A stretch of DNA of 64,000 nt, taken from positions 568,023 through 632,022 of the forward strand of contig NZ_QUNH01000001.1 in the NCBI RefSeq assembly GCF_003387355.1, read 5' to 3'. Every line of letters starts with the position of its first letter. Positions within the stretch are counted from its first letter, which is position 1. Below are positions 17,661 through 26,683 of this stretch, piece after piece. This stretch comes from Winogradskyella sediminis (lineage in GTDB: Bacteria; Bacteroidota; Bacteroidia; Flavobacteriales; Flavobacteriaceae). The position numbers and the translations under genes were made by a program. The notes under the pieces are model-generated. The model searched no databases. It saw nothing but the letters and a program-made list of their open reading frames with translations, and was not told the DNA's origin.

Positions 17661-18904
17661 TAGGCTTCAACTTTATTTTCAACAATTTTATAGAGCTTAT
17701 CTGACGCTCTAATTCTAAAGTCTAAAGGCAATGTTACCAAATCTCCTTTAGTTCCTTTGTCGGTTTTTGTACCATTAACCATCATTTCTGTAACTTGTAT
17801 TTCTTTAGCACCAGTTGTAGAACCCGTAACTAAGATGGTATCGCCCACTGTGATATCAAAGGCTTCAATTTTAAATTCTCCTATTTTAGCTTTAGGGTAA
17901 AAATGAGTGCCTTTTCCTAAGTACACTTTCTTTTGCACTGCATGAGAACCAGATCCTGTACTCCACTCACCTAATTTTTGACCCAGATAATAACCACTCC
18001 AAAACCCTCTATTGTAAACTTTTTCTAAATCTTGCATCCAAGCAATGACTTTATCTTTACTATAAGTTTCATTTTTAACGCTATCTATAGCATCGCGATA
18101 GCATTTAATGACTTTAGCAACATATTCTGGCGCTCTCCCTCGTCCTTCAATTTTTAATACTTTAATCCCAGCATCAGCAATTTCATTTAAAAAATCTATA
18201 GTACACAGATCTTTTGGAGACATAATATATTCGTTATCAAGCTCTATTTCAAAACCAGAATCTTGATCAATTACGGTATATTTTTTTCTGCAATTTTGTT
18301 TACATGCACCTCTATTTGCCGAAGAATTATGAGCATGCAGACTTAAATAACATTTACCAGAAACAGCCATACAAAGCGCACCATGTCCAAATATTTCAAT
18401 TTCTACTAATCGACCAGAGGGTCCTTTTATTTGCTCCTTTTCAATTTGCTCTGTAATGTGCTTCACCTGCCGCAAACTCAATTCTCTACTTAAGACCATT
18501 GTATCTGCAAACAGGGCATAAAACTTTACAGTTTCTATATTGGTGATATTAATTTGGGTTGAGATGTGCACTTCCATGCCGTGCTCTCTGGCGACATTAA
18601 TTACCGACTGATCCATTGCAATTACAGCCGTAACACCTACTTCTTTTGCTTTTTTGATTAAGGTTTTTACAATAGATAAGTCGTGATCGTAAATTATGGT
18701 GTTTAAGGTAAGGTAACTTCTAACATTTTTGGCTTTACAACGCGTTACAATATCTTTTAAATCGTTTAAAGTAAAATTCATGGAAGCTCTCGCTCTCATA
18801 TTGAGCTGTTCCACACCAAAATATACAGAATCAGCACCATTACCTAAAGCAGCCTGCAAGGATTCAAAATTTCCCGCTGGTGCCATTAATTCAATATTTT
18901 GCAT
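17660..18904 (-). CDS. trhP: U32 family protein, TrhP-like tRNA uridine hydroxylation enzyme
   Basis: 414 residues. MAPAGNFESLQAALGNGADSVYFG and the U32 signature EIFGHGALCMAVSGKCYLS, with further Cys in GACKQNC, identify the peptidase U32 family. Members of this length (YegQ/TrhP) carry out the oxygen-independent, prephenate-dependent formation of 5-hydroxyuridine at tRNA position 34. The rRNA enzyme RlhA is much longer, so TrhP fits better. It lies 6 bases after trhO, the oxygen-dependent enzyme for the same product, and overlaps the ferredoxin gene. Confidence 0.88.
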   Translation of the reverse strand: MQNIELMAPAGNFESLQAALGNGADSVYFGVEQLNMRARASMNFTLNDLKDIVTRCKAKNVRSYLTLNTIIYDHDLSIVKTLIKKAKEVGVTAVIAMDQSVINVAREHGMEVHISTQINITNIETVKFYALFADTMVLSRELSLRQVKHITEQIEKEQIKGPSGRLVEIEIFGHGALCMAVSGKCYLSLHAHNSSANRGACKQNCRKKYTVIDQDSGFEIELDNEYIMSPKDLCTIDFLNEIADAGIKVLKIEGRGRAPEYVAKVIKCYRDAIDSVKNETYSKDKVIAWMQDLEKVYNRGFWSGYYLGQKLGEWSTGSGSHAVQKKVYLGKGTHFYPKAKIGEFKIEAFDITVGDTILVTGSTTGAKEIQVTEMMVNGTKTDKGTKGDLVTLPLDFRIRASDKLYKIVENKVEA

Positions 18905-18910
18905 CGAAAT

Positions 18911-19984
18911 TTAGATTTTATCCGTTTTTAAAGTCTCAAAAATATTTCTTAAGTCTTTTTTATAGGGTAAGTGATCTGCACGTCCTTTTTTGAAGATATC
19001 ATTACTATTGCCTTGTCCTTTTCTTAAGGCTTTTTGTTCTTCGTATGGTAATCTATTTATTTCCATGCAATTTGTAGAACAACAGTTTTCCATCTTTTCT
19101 TTACATGAATCGCATTGAATAAATAATAAATGACAAGCTTCATTTGCACAGTTGGTATGTAAATCTGCGGGCTCACCACATTGGTGACAATTGGCTATAA
19201 CATCATCTGAAATACGCTCAGATCTACGCTCGTCGAAAACAAAGTTTTTGCCTAAAAATTTATTCTCTAAACCTTCTGCTTCAATTTGCCTTACGTAATT
19301 AATGATACCGCCTTCGAGCTGAAATACATTTTTAAAACCTTTGTGTTTATAATAAGCACTGGCTTTTTCACAACGAATACCACCTGTACAATACATTACA
19401 AGTTTCTTATCTTCTTTATGTTCTCTTAAATCTTCTTCAATTAAATCTAAAGATTCACGGAAGGTATCAACATCTGGAGTTACTGCATTTTTAAAATGTC
19501 CGATTTCACTTTCATAGTGGTTTCTCATATCGACCAAAACAGTGTTTGGATCTTCGATTAGCTCATTAAATTTTTTGGCATTGACATGGACACCTTTATT
19601 AGTCACATCAAATGTCTCGTCATTTAATCCATCTGCTACAATTTTTTTACGGACTTTAACCTTTAATTTTAAAAAGGCAAAATTATTATGCTCAATCGCA
19701 ATATTTAATCGCACATTTTCTAAAAACGAAATGGTATCGAGATGATTTTTAAAAGCTTCAAAATTTTCGGCTGGGACCGAAAGCTGTGCATTAATACCTT
19801 CTGTTGCCACGTAGATTCTTCCTAAGACCTCTAATTGGTCCCAAGCTAAAAACAGGTGGTTTCTAAAAATTTCGGTATTGTTAATTTTGGCGTACTTGTA
19901 GAAAGAGATGGTTAAGCGTTCTTTTCCCGCTTGTTCAATAAGTTCTGCTCTCTCTTTTGCACTTAAGTTATTGTACAGTTGCAT
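18911..19984 (-). CDS. trhO: tRNA uridine(34) hydroxylase TrhO (YceA-like rhodanese)
   Basis: 357 residues. An N-terminal acylphosphatase-like region precedes a rhodanese domain with the active loop Cys199-TGGIR-Cys205. TrhO makes 5-hydroxyuridine at U34 using molecular oxygen. The Cys-rich C-terminus (CHQCGEPADLHTNC, CDSCKEKMENCC) is a normal family extension and might bind metal. First gene of a trhO-trhP-ferredoxin operon with a good promoter 47 to 80 bases upstream of the start codon. Confidence 0.92.
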   Translation of the reverse strand: MQLYNNLSAKERAELIEQAGKERLTISFYKYAKINNTEIFRNHLFLAWDQLEVLGRIYVATEGINAQLSVPAENFEAFKNHLDTISFLENVRLNIAIEHNNFAFLKLKVKVRKKIVADGLNDETFDVTNKGVHVNAKKFNELIEDPNTVLVDMRNHYESEIGHFKNAVTPDVDTFRESLDLIEEDLREHKEDKKLVMYCTGGIRCEKASAYYKHKGFKNVFQLEGGIINYVRQIEAEGLENKFLGKNFVFDERRSERISDDVIANCHQCGEPADLHTNCANEACHLLFIQCDSCKEKMENCCSTNCMEINRLPYEEQKALRKGQGNSNDIFKKGRADHLPYKKDLRNIFETLKTDKI

Positions 19985-20030
19985 GCTATACTAATTTTTA
20001 AGGTTAAAGAATTAAATAAATAATAAGCTG

Positions 20031-20064
20031 CAAAGGTATTGTTTTTAATGAAAAGGCTTCAAAA
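20031..20064 (-). promoter_or_regulatory. Promoter of trhO-trhP-fdx
   Basis: On the minus strand TTTTG is followed after 21 bases by TACCTTTG, matching the Bacteroidetes primary sigma consensus (TTG, about 19-21 bases, TAnnTTTG). The predicted transcript starts about 45 bases before the trhO ATG. Confidence 0.7.
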
Positions 20065-20071
20065 TAGGCAC

Positions 20072-20105
20072 AAAAAAAAGCACATTGATAAATCAAAGTG
20101 CTTTT
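20072..20105 (-). terminator. Terminator-like hairpin upstream of trhO
   Basis: Arms AAAAGCAC and GTGCTTTT, extended by TTGAT/ATCAA, with a T-run on the minus strand. It cannot end trhO, which begins downstream of it on that strand. It would end a minus-strand transcript coming from about 20.11-20.35 kb. Confidence 0.6.
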
Positions 20106-20265
20106 AGATTAACTTACTAACTTAAAACTTAACTTAAAAAGTTAATCTTCATCGGCTTCACAATTACTGAGGCAAAACAAACGGTAACTGAAACACCAAA
20201 TATTATAATATCCCTATTAAATAGAAGACATCCTAGTTTTAACTAAAACATTTAGAAAAAATTGG

Positions 20266-20334
20266 CTACTCAACTCTAAAATGAACTTCAGAGTTGATAG
20301 TAGTGTTTTTCATAGCAATTTTTTCCTTTTTCAT
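20266..20334 (-). CDS. Possible 22-residue peptide or decayed small gene
   Basis: ATG frame starting MKKEKIAMKNTTIN and ending HFRVE, followed in other frames by Cys-containing codons (ending FCLSNCEADED at 20142). It lies upstream of the terminator-like hairpin, so the area may be transcribed. The shape resembles the leader part of a small-peptide precursor with later frames broken. Not recognised. Confidence 0.25.
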   Translation of the reverse strand: MKKEKIAMKNTTINSEVHFRVE

Positions 20335-20577
20335 TTAGTAGATGTAGAAAGTGTAAAATGGTTGCGTCATAAAATTGAAAAAAAAAAAAAAATTAGACTT
20401 TAAACCGACGGTAGCATAACGCAAATAATCAACTCATTATAAATGTAATACACCACTAAAACTATATTCTATTTTTCTTATAACAATTAAGATCATTTAT
20501 AAGGTTTTGCAATCGTATTGGAGGTTTTTTAATGCCTTAAAAAAATAATGCACTAAAAAACATTATTTTTATTTGGA

Positions 20578-23025
20578 ATGAATAAAAATAGAGATATTTT
20601 TGTCAAAAATTTATACGTGTTTCAAATCAAAATATTTTCTGTTTTTTTGTTAGTCTTCTGTAGTTTTTCAGCTTTTAGTCAGAATGGGAATTTTTATGGA
20701 AAGGTGAAATACAATTCAAATGAACCCGCTGTCTCTACCTTTATTGTTTTAAAAGGAAAAGCGCTCACTAAAGAAACTAATAGCAATATAAATGGCGCGT
20801 TTAATTTTAAAGATATTCCTTACGGCACGTATACAATCGCTTTTTATGCTTTAAATGATACGCCTAAAACGGTGACCGTTGTATTGAATGAAAAAAATAA
20901 AGAAGTTAATGTAACTCTAGAAGTCGCAGCATTAGACGAAGTATTTGTAAAGTCTAAAACAGTACAACAAAAAATAGAAGATAAAGGTTTTGCTGTAAAT
21001 GTTATTGAAACCAAACAAGCTGCTGTTCAATCTATACAAGTAAATGAGTTATTAGATCAATCTGCTGGTGTTAGAGTGCGACAGTCGGGAGGTCTTGGAT
21101 CTCATGCACATTATAACCTTAATGGAATGACCGGAAACTCTGTAAAAATTTTCATCGATGGAGTGCCTATTAGAAATTTTGGACCTTCCTTCTCTTTAAA
21201 TAGCATTCCACCTTCACTTATAAAACGTATTGAAGTTTACAAAGGAGTTGTACCACCTCATTTATCTGATGATGCTATGGGTGGAGCCATCAACATTGTG
21301 CTCAACGGAATTACTAAAAATGAATTAAAAGCGTCTGTTTCTGCAGGATCTTTTGGCACCTATAGAACCGATATAAATGGTGGCTACAGAAATAACAAAA
21401 ATGGGTTTACAGCTCGAGGCTCTGCTTTTGTAAATTATGCCGACAACGATTATGAGGTTTGGGGAGACCAAGTAGCAGTAGCCCTCTCTGCAGGCACACC
21501 AGATGTGTACATACGTGCTAAACGTTTTCATGATCGTTATAGATCGCAAGGAGGAAAAGCAGAATTTGGTTATACCAATGTCTCTTGGGCAGATAAACTA
21601 CTAGCAGGAGTATTACTCTCTAATATGGATCAGCAAATTCAAACAGGTGCCACCATGGAAATCGTTTATGGTAACCGGTTTACCGAGCAAAACACCAAAA
21701 TGTATAGCTTAGAATACGCTAAAAAGGAAGTGCTAAAGCATATAGATGTAAGCGCCTTTGCTTCGTACTCTCGTCTCAACAGAAAAACGATAGACACTAT
21801 TGCTACACAATACAGTTGGCTAGGTCATCCTACAAGTTACTATAATGATCCGGATGTTTGGGCCACTGGTGCTGAGGCTGGTGACCCTACACTTCAAAAA
21901 GATATAGATGAAACGATAAATGTACGAACTAATGTTGCGTATCATATTAATGATTATAACACCATTCAAATTAATCATCTACTTAATACGTTTACAAGAG
22001 ATTCTGATGACCCTATGCTTCCAGCTGCAGAAAATGCCTTAAGAGAGGAGCGTGAATATTTAAAATCAATTTTAACGTTGTCCTTTGAAAATAAAGCTTT
22101 TGATGAAAAATTAAGAACTTCTGTTTTTGGAAAATCGTACTATATGGATAGAACATCTAAGCTACGTACCCGAAGTTCTAACACTTCTACATCTACCATA
22201 TTTATTGAAGAAAACAACATTAGTTCTAATGACTTCGGTTTTGGTGGTTCAATTTCGTATTCCTTTTCACCTAAGATCACCGTATTTGGTTCTGCAGAAA
22301 AAGCCATTAGACTACCAGAAGCTAATGAAGTTTTTGGTAATGTAGCAGCAAATTTAAATGCCTCCATTAACCTAAAACCAGAACACAGTAATAATTACAA
22401 TTTAGGATTTACTTACGATGATATTCAATTTAAACAACACAACTTTGGTGTCACAGCAAATGTATTTATAAGAGATACGGAAGATTTAATTATGCAGTTT
22501 CCGACAGGTAGCACCGAAGAATTTTTTGAAAACTCTAACGTTGGAAAAATTTATACCGAAGGTGTAGATTTTACACTAAATTATAACTTTAAAGAACGTT
22601 TATTCTTTAGCGCGAATACCTCATTTTTTAATGCGAGAGACTACAATGTAACTTATGATGTAGATGGTAACCCTATAACACCAACTTACGAAAGGTTAGC
22701 CAATACACCATATTTTACAATGAACTATAATCTAAAATATAATACGCAAAATTTTATTCAAAAAGGATCGCGTTTATCTACTTATACAAACTTATTGTAT
22801 GTACACGAGTTTTTTAGACATAGTAGTGTACTGGGTGGTTCTGGTAAAATAGTAATTCCGTCTCAAGTTTCATTTGACGCTGGTTTTGCTTACACATTTC
22901 CTAAAAATAAAGTCTCTTTAAGTTTTGATGTTAAAAACATTCTTAACAACCAATTATTCGACAATTATGCCCTTCAAAAACCTGGAAGAGGATTTTATGG
23001 CAAACTAACGTTTTCAATTTTATAA
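20578..23025 (+). CDS. TonB-dependent outer-membrane receptor
   Basis: 815 residues. After a signal peptide ending FSAFSQ comes a carboxypeptidase-regulatory-like beta-sandwich (about 38-115: FYGKVKYNSNEPAV, GAFNFKDIPYGTYTIAF), then a plug (VNELLDQSAGVRVRQSGG, IFIDGVPIRNFGPSFSLNSIPPSLIKRIEVYKG, DDAMGGAINIVL) and a large C-terminal barrel ending KLTFSIL. It imports a ligand with TonB energy. The DUF4374-like lipoprotein gene 18 bases downstream and the plug type suggest a siderophore or haem-like ligand, which is an inference. Confidence 0.93.
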   Translation: MNKNRDIFVKNLYVFQIKIFSVFLLVFCSFSAFSQNGNFYGKVKYNSNEPAVSTFIVLKGKALTKETNSNINGAFNFKDIPYGTYTIAFYALNDTPKTVTVVLNEKNKEVNVTLEVAALDEVFVKSKTVQQKIEDKGFAVNVIETKQAAVQSIQVNELLDQSAGVRVRQSGGLGSHAHYNLNGMTGNSVKIFIDGVPIRNFGPSFSLNSIPPSLIKRIEVYKGVVPPHLSDDAMGGAINIVLNGITKNELKASVSAGSFGTYRTDINGGYRNNKNGFTARGSAFVNYADNDYEVWGDQVAVALSAGTPDVYIRAKRFHDRYRSQGGKAEFGYTNVSWADKLLAGVLLSNMDQQIQTGATMEIVYGNRFTEQNTKMYSLEYAKKEVLKHIDVSAFASYSRLNRKTIDTIATQYSWLGHPTSYYNDPDVWATGAEAGDPTLQKDIDETINVRTNVAYHINDYNTIQINHLLNTFTRDSDDPMLPAAENALREEREYLKSILTLSFENKAFDEKLRTSVFGKSYYMDRTSKLRTRSSNTSTSTIFIEENNISSNDFGFGGSISYSFSPKITVFGSAEKAIRLPEANEVFGNVAANLNASINLKPEHSNNYNLGFTYDDIQFKQHNFGVTANVFIRDTEDLIMQFPTGSTEEFFENSNVGKIYTEGVDFTLNYNFKERLFFSANTSFFNARDYNVTYDVDGNPITPTYERLANTPYFTMNYNLKYNTQNFIQKGSRLSTYTNLLYVHEFFRHSSVLGGSGKIVIPSQVSFDAGFAYTFPKNKVSLSFDVKNILNNQLFDNYALQKPGRGFYGKLTFSIL

Positions 23026-23043
23026 ATCAATTAATTTAATATT

Positions 23044-24345
23044 ATGAATTTTAAATATTTATCTCGATTCGCTTGTTTATCAGCTTTATCATTAATGACA
23101 TTTTCTTGTAGTGAGGATGATTCTCCGTCTTCGGAGCCATCAAATTCTTCGGATTACAGACCTTATCATTTAGTAATTGGGTCTAGTCCAACAGGTGAAT
23201 CTGAAACCTATATACAAGGAACAACAGTAGAAGAACTTAATGATCCTAATAAAACGTATACCTTTAATGGTTATGGCAGAGAAGTTCCGTCTACGCGTAC
23301 GGCACGTTTATATACTTCTAATGATGGAGAAACGGTTTACAATTTAAACTATGGCGGTGGTGATATTGCCAAATATGATTATATCAGCGGACAAAACTAC
23401 GACTTACTTTTAACAACCGATATTCAAGCTGTTATGGGAACGTTATATCCTCGTTGGACAAAAATTGATGATAACTATGCCATGCTGCACAATGTAACTA
23501 CAGAGCATATTTATGAAGATCCAGACGATGAAAATTCTCCATACCTAAGAACGGATGCTACAGTAACATTAGCACGAGTAGACTTAAATACAATGACTGT
23601 TTTAGAAAACAGATCTTTTCAATTTCCTTATGACGAAGACAATTCTGAAGAAGGTATTCATACCTTCCGTATAGATGCTCCTGTCATTGCTAATGGCAAA
23701 CTTTATTATGGTGCAGCAAAGAGATTCTATGATGCCTTAACAGGTGAAAATGGCACAATGGTTTACGATAATATTGAAACCCTTGTTGTAGATTACCCAT
23801 CTTTAGAAAATGAAACTACAATTGTATCTACAATAGCACAAGGATCAACAAATGGCTATAGAACACCAGTAGCTCATATAGATGAGAATGGAGACACCTA
23901 CCAAATGGTTACTAATGGATCTGCAACTATTATGAAAATCAGCAACGGTGTTTACGATACAAGTTATAATAAATTCGACATTGGCTCACTATTAGGTTAT
24001 AATGCAGAAGCTAACACAGGATGGTTTTACGTAGGAAATGGTATTGGATACGTTCCTGTTTTAAATACCGATTTGGGTGATAATTCTAGTTCTAACTGGA
24101 AAGTTATACGTATAGATGTATATAACAAAACAGCAGTAGAAATGAATATTCCAATCGATCTATGGTTACGTCAATACCAATGGGCTAGCGTTATTGATGG
24201 CAAATTATATATGGCTTTAGCGTCTTTAGGCGGTGTTGGTAATGTTTACATTTTTGATCCAAGCTCTACAAGTGCAGATGGTTACACTACTGGTGCGGTA
24301 TTGCAAACAGGTACAACAGATGCATCATACATTGGATTGTTTTAA
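23044..24345 (+). CDS. DUF4374-like surface lipoprotein, likely ligand-binding partner of the receptor
   Basis: 433 residues. Lipoprotein signal ending MTFSC (Cys22), then an acidic Ser-rich linker and a repetitive beta-rich body consistent with a propeller (NLNYGGGDIAKYDYISG, WASVIDGKLYMALASLG). DUF4374 proteins sit next to TonB receptors; as I recall, XusB of Bacteroides thetaiotaomicron, which binds ferric siderophore at the surface, is of this type. Here it follows the receptor by 18 bases and is closed by a terminator. No PepSY-type inner-membrane partner follows. Confidence 0.6.
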   Translation: MNFKYLSRFACLSALSLMTFSCSEDDSPSSEPSNSSDYRPYHLVIGSSPTGESETYIQGTTVEELNDPNKTYTFNGYGREVPSTRTARLYTSNDGETVYNLNYGGGDIAKYDYISGQNYDLLLTTDIQAVMGTLYPRWTKIDDNYAMLHNVTTEHIYEDPDDENSPYLRTDATVTLARVDLNTMTVLENRSFQFPYDEDNSEEGIHTFRIDAPVIANGKLYYGAAKRFYDALTGENGTMVYDNIETLVVDYPSLENETTIVSTIAQGSTNGYRTPVAHIDENGDTYQMVTNGSATIMKISNGVYDTSYNKFDIGSLLGYNAEANTGWFYVGNGIGYVPVLNTDLGDNSSSNWKVIRIDVYNKTAVEMNIPIDLWLRQYQWASVIDGKLYMALASLGGVGNVYIFDPSSTSADGYTTGAVLQTGTTDASYIGLF

Positions 24346-24369
24346 AACAACTTAACCGAATTATAAATA

Positions 24370-24401
24370 AAACCAGAGCAACGATTTGTTCTGGTTTTTT
24401 T
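24370..24401 (+). terminator. Terminator after the TonB receptor/lipoprotein pair
   Basis: Arms AAACCAGA and TCTGGTTT followed by a T-run, 25 bases after the lipoprotein stop. Confidence 0.85.
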
Positions 24402-24509
24402 ATACCTTATATGCATAAACAAAAATAAATCGATGTGTATTATTTTTAAAAACATTACTTCCGTTTGTAGTAATTTGAAACTAGAAATGTTATTAATTAA
24501 AATAAGTGG

Positions 24510-24517
24510 TATTTTTG
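24510..24517 (+). promoter_or_regulatory. Possible -7 box for recA
   Basis: TATTTTTG fits TAnnTTTG, 35 bases before the recA ATG. No matching upstream box is clear. No SOS-type palindrome was recognised. Confidence 0.35.
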
Positions 24518-24552
24518 AATAATATTTTAAAAAATCTTAGAAAACAGAACAT

Positions 24553-25554
24553 ATGAGTAATGAAAAAGATGCAAAGTTAAAAGCGTTAAAATTAACTTTA
24601 GACAAGTTAGATAAAGCTTACGGTAAAGGGACAGTAATGAAAATGAGCGATCAAGCTGTTGTAGATGTAGATGCTATTTCTTCTGGCTCATTAGGATTAG
24701 ATATTGCATTAGGCGTTGGTGGCTATCCAAGAGGACGTGTTATCGAAATATATGGACCAGAATCTTCGGGAAAAACAACTTTAACACTTCACGCTATTGC
24801 TGAAGCTCAAAAAGCAGGAGGTATTGCTGCATTTATTGATGCTGAGCATGCTTTTGATCGTTTCTATGCAGAAAAGTTAAATGTAGATATCGATAATTTA
24901 ATTATATCTCAACCAGATAATGGTGAACAAGCTTTAGAGATTGCAGATAACTTAATTAGATCTGGAGCTATCGATATTGTTGTTGTCGATTCTGTTGCTG
25001 CCTTAACACCTAAAAGTGAAATTGAAGGTGAGATGGGAGACTCTAAAATGGGCTTACATGCACGTTTAATGTCTCAGGCGCTTAGAAAATTAACAGCTTC
25101 TATCAGCAAAACAAATTGTACGGTAATCTTCATTAACCAATTACGTGAAAAAATTGGAGTTATGTTTGGTAACCCAGAAACAACAACTGGTGGTAATGCC
25201 TTAAAATTTTACGCTTCTGTACGTTTAGACATAAGACGTTCTACACAAATAAAAGATAGCGATAGCAACGTTATGGGTAATAAAACCAGAGTTAAAGTGG
25301 TAAAAAACAAAGTTGCACCTCCATTTAGGTTGGCAGAATTTGACATTATGTATGGAGCAGGTATATCTAAAGTCGGTGAAGTTTTAGACTTAGCCGTAGA
25401 ACATGATATCGTTAAAAAAGCCGGATCGTGGTTTAGCTATGGAGACACTAAACTTGGTCAAGGTAGAGATGCTGTAAAGATGATTATTAAAGATAATCCT
25501 GATCTTATGGACGAACTAGAAGAGAAAGTAAGAACACTCATTAAAGAGTCCTAA
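24553..25554 (+). CDS. recA: Recombinase RecA
   Basis: 333 residues. It promotes homologous DNA strand exchange and co-protease activation. Walker [10 protein letters not shown], the block DAEHAFD, Walker B region [22 protein letters not shown] and the loop [22 protein letters not shown] are all present. The length is slightly short at the C-terminus but within the Bacteroidetes range. It is monocistronic, with terminators before and after. Confidence 0.99.
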   Translation: MSNEKDAKLKALKLTLDKLDKAYGKGTVMKMSDQAVVDVDAISSGSLGLDIALGVGGYPRGRVIEIYGPESSGKTTLTLHAIAEAQKAGGIAAFIDAEHAFDRFYAEKLNVDIDNLIISQPDNGEQALEIADNLIRSGAIDIVVVDSVAALTPKSEIEGEMGDSKMGLHARLMSQALRKLTASISKTNCTVIFINQLREKIGVMFGNPETTTGGNALKFYASVRLDIRRSTQIKDSDSNVMGNKTRVKVVKNKVAPPFRLAEFDIMYGAGISKVGEVLDLAVEHDIVKKAGSWFSYGDTKLGQGRDAVKMIIKDNPDLMDELEEKVRTLIKES

Positions 25555-25566
25555 ACCTTATTCTTA

Positions 25567-25599
25567 AAAAAAATCCTGAATCAAAATCAGGATTTTTTT
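25567..25599 (+). terminator. recA terminator
   Basis: Arms AAATCCTGA and TCAGGATTT with a T-run, within 20 bases of the recA stop. Confidence 0.9.
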
Positions 25600-25662
25600 G
25601 CTTTTAGACGCAACCCTTTTAGGTTTTCTACATCTACAAGGTGAAATTGATTATTTTTAATT

Positions 25663-26112
25663 ATGAAAAAATATGCCCTTTTAGTCTTTGCTTTTATCAC
25701 AGTGCTTACGTCCTGTAGCCCTGATGATGGGACTGATAATAATTATTTAGGCACAATAACTTTGCCTATAGAAAGTGTTGAAATGCCAGAATCTTTTGTT
25801 AATGGAGAAACGTATGAAATTTTAATCACTTATAACAGACCTTCTAATTGTTATCAATTCTATAATTTTTTCTACGACATCAATGAGAACGAACGTACTG
25901 TTGCTGTAATTAATACCGTATATTCAGGTACAGACTGTATTGAAGAAACTGAATCTGTAACTGTGAGTTTAAATTTTATTGTAACTAGTACAGAAACTTA
26001 TTTGTTTAAATTTTTTCAAGGACATGATGAAAACGGGGAAGAGCAATATTATTTAGTTGAAGTTCCTGTGCTTAATGAACGTCCGGTTTCTGAATATGCA
26101 ATAAACGACTAA
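25663..26112 (+). CDS. Small lipoprotein of unknown function
   Basis: 149 residues. Lipoprotein signal MKKYALLVFAFITVLTSC with Cys18, followed by an acidic linker and a beta-rich domain of about 115 residues (NGETYEILITYNRPSNCYQFYNF, VSLNFIVTSTETYLFKFFQG). Two Cys (in SNCY and TDCI) could form a disulfide. No family recognised. It lies 24 bases before the ECF sigma gene in the same direction and may belong to the same transcript. Confidence 0.75.
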   Translation: MKKYALLVFAFITVLTSCSPDDGTDNNYLGTITLPIESVEMPESFVNGETYEILITYNRPSNCYQFYNFFYDINENERTVAVINTVYSGTDCIEETESVTVSLNFIVTSTETYLFKFFQGHDENGEEQYYLVEVPVLNERPVSEYAIND

Positions 26113-26136
26113 TTATTAATTAATCCCTTTACTAAT

Positions 26137-26682
26137 GTGAGTTTAGACAAGCTCATAAAAAAATGTATTAAACAAGATGCTCAAGCCCAAGGCCAATTAT
26201 ACAAGCAATTTGCAAGTAAATTATTTTCGCTTTGTCTTAAGTACTCTAAAAATTATGCAGAAGCAGAGGATAATCTGCATGATTCGTTTATAACTATATT
26301 TAGTAAAATTGATCAGTATAATAATAAAGGGTCTTTTGAAGGCTGGCTTAAACGCATTGCAATTAATACATCATTGCAACGCTATAGAGAAGACGTTGGT
26401 GTTTTTGATATTATCAATGAAGGTAATATTGAAGATGTTTCTGTGGATATTAATGAAGAGGATGTTAGTATTGATTTTTTATTAAAGATCATACAAGAAT
26501 TACCTGATCGCTATAGACTGGTATTTAATTTATACGTTTTAGATGGCTATTCTCATGTTGAAATTAGTGAATTAATTCAAATTTCAACAGGTACCTCAAA
26601 ATCTAATTTGGCACGAGCGAGATTGATTTTAAAAGAAAAAATAAAAACCTACAACGCGACCCCAAGTTCGCAGAGTTTATAA
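26137..26682 (+). CDS. ECF-type RNA polymerase sigma factor
   Basis: 181 residues from a GTG start; the ATG two bases earlier runs straight into a stop. Region 2 is seen in YAEAEDNLHDSFITIFSKI and GSFEGWLKRIAINTSLQRYR, region 4 in IIQELPDRYRLVFNLYVLDGYSHVEISELIQISTGTSKSNLARAR. It directs polymerase to a private regulon. The next gene starts 1 base after its stop and is the likely anti-sigma factor. Confidence 0.93.
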   Translation: MSLDKLIKKCIKQDAQAQGQLYKQFASKLFSLCLKYSKNYAEAEDNLHDSFITIFSKIDQYNNKGSFEGWLKRIAINTSLQRYREDVGVFDIINEGNIEDVSVDINEEDVSIDFLLKIIQELPDRYRLVFNLYVLDGYSHVEISELIQISTGTSKSNLARARLILKEKIKTYNATPSSQSL

Positions 26683-26683
26683 A

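Larger units (their letters stand above)
19985..20577. other. Divergent region between trhO and the TonB receptor gene
   Basis: It holds the trhO promoter (20031-20064), a hairpin with a minus-strand T-run (20072-20105), a 22-residue minus-strand frame (20266-20334) and a run of 15 A (20378-20392). The last 180 bases before the TonB receptor gene are A+T-rich; I see no convincing promoter box or Fur-type palindrome there. Confidence 0.55.

Noticed and set aside
18911..19984. Thiosulfate sulfurtransferase from the rhodanese domain
   Set aside because: Length, acylphosphatase-like N-terminus and Cys-rich C-terminus fit TrhO, and the neighbour is TrhP.
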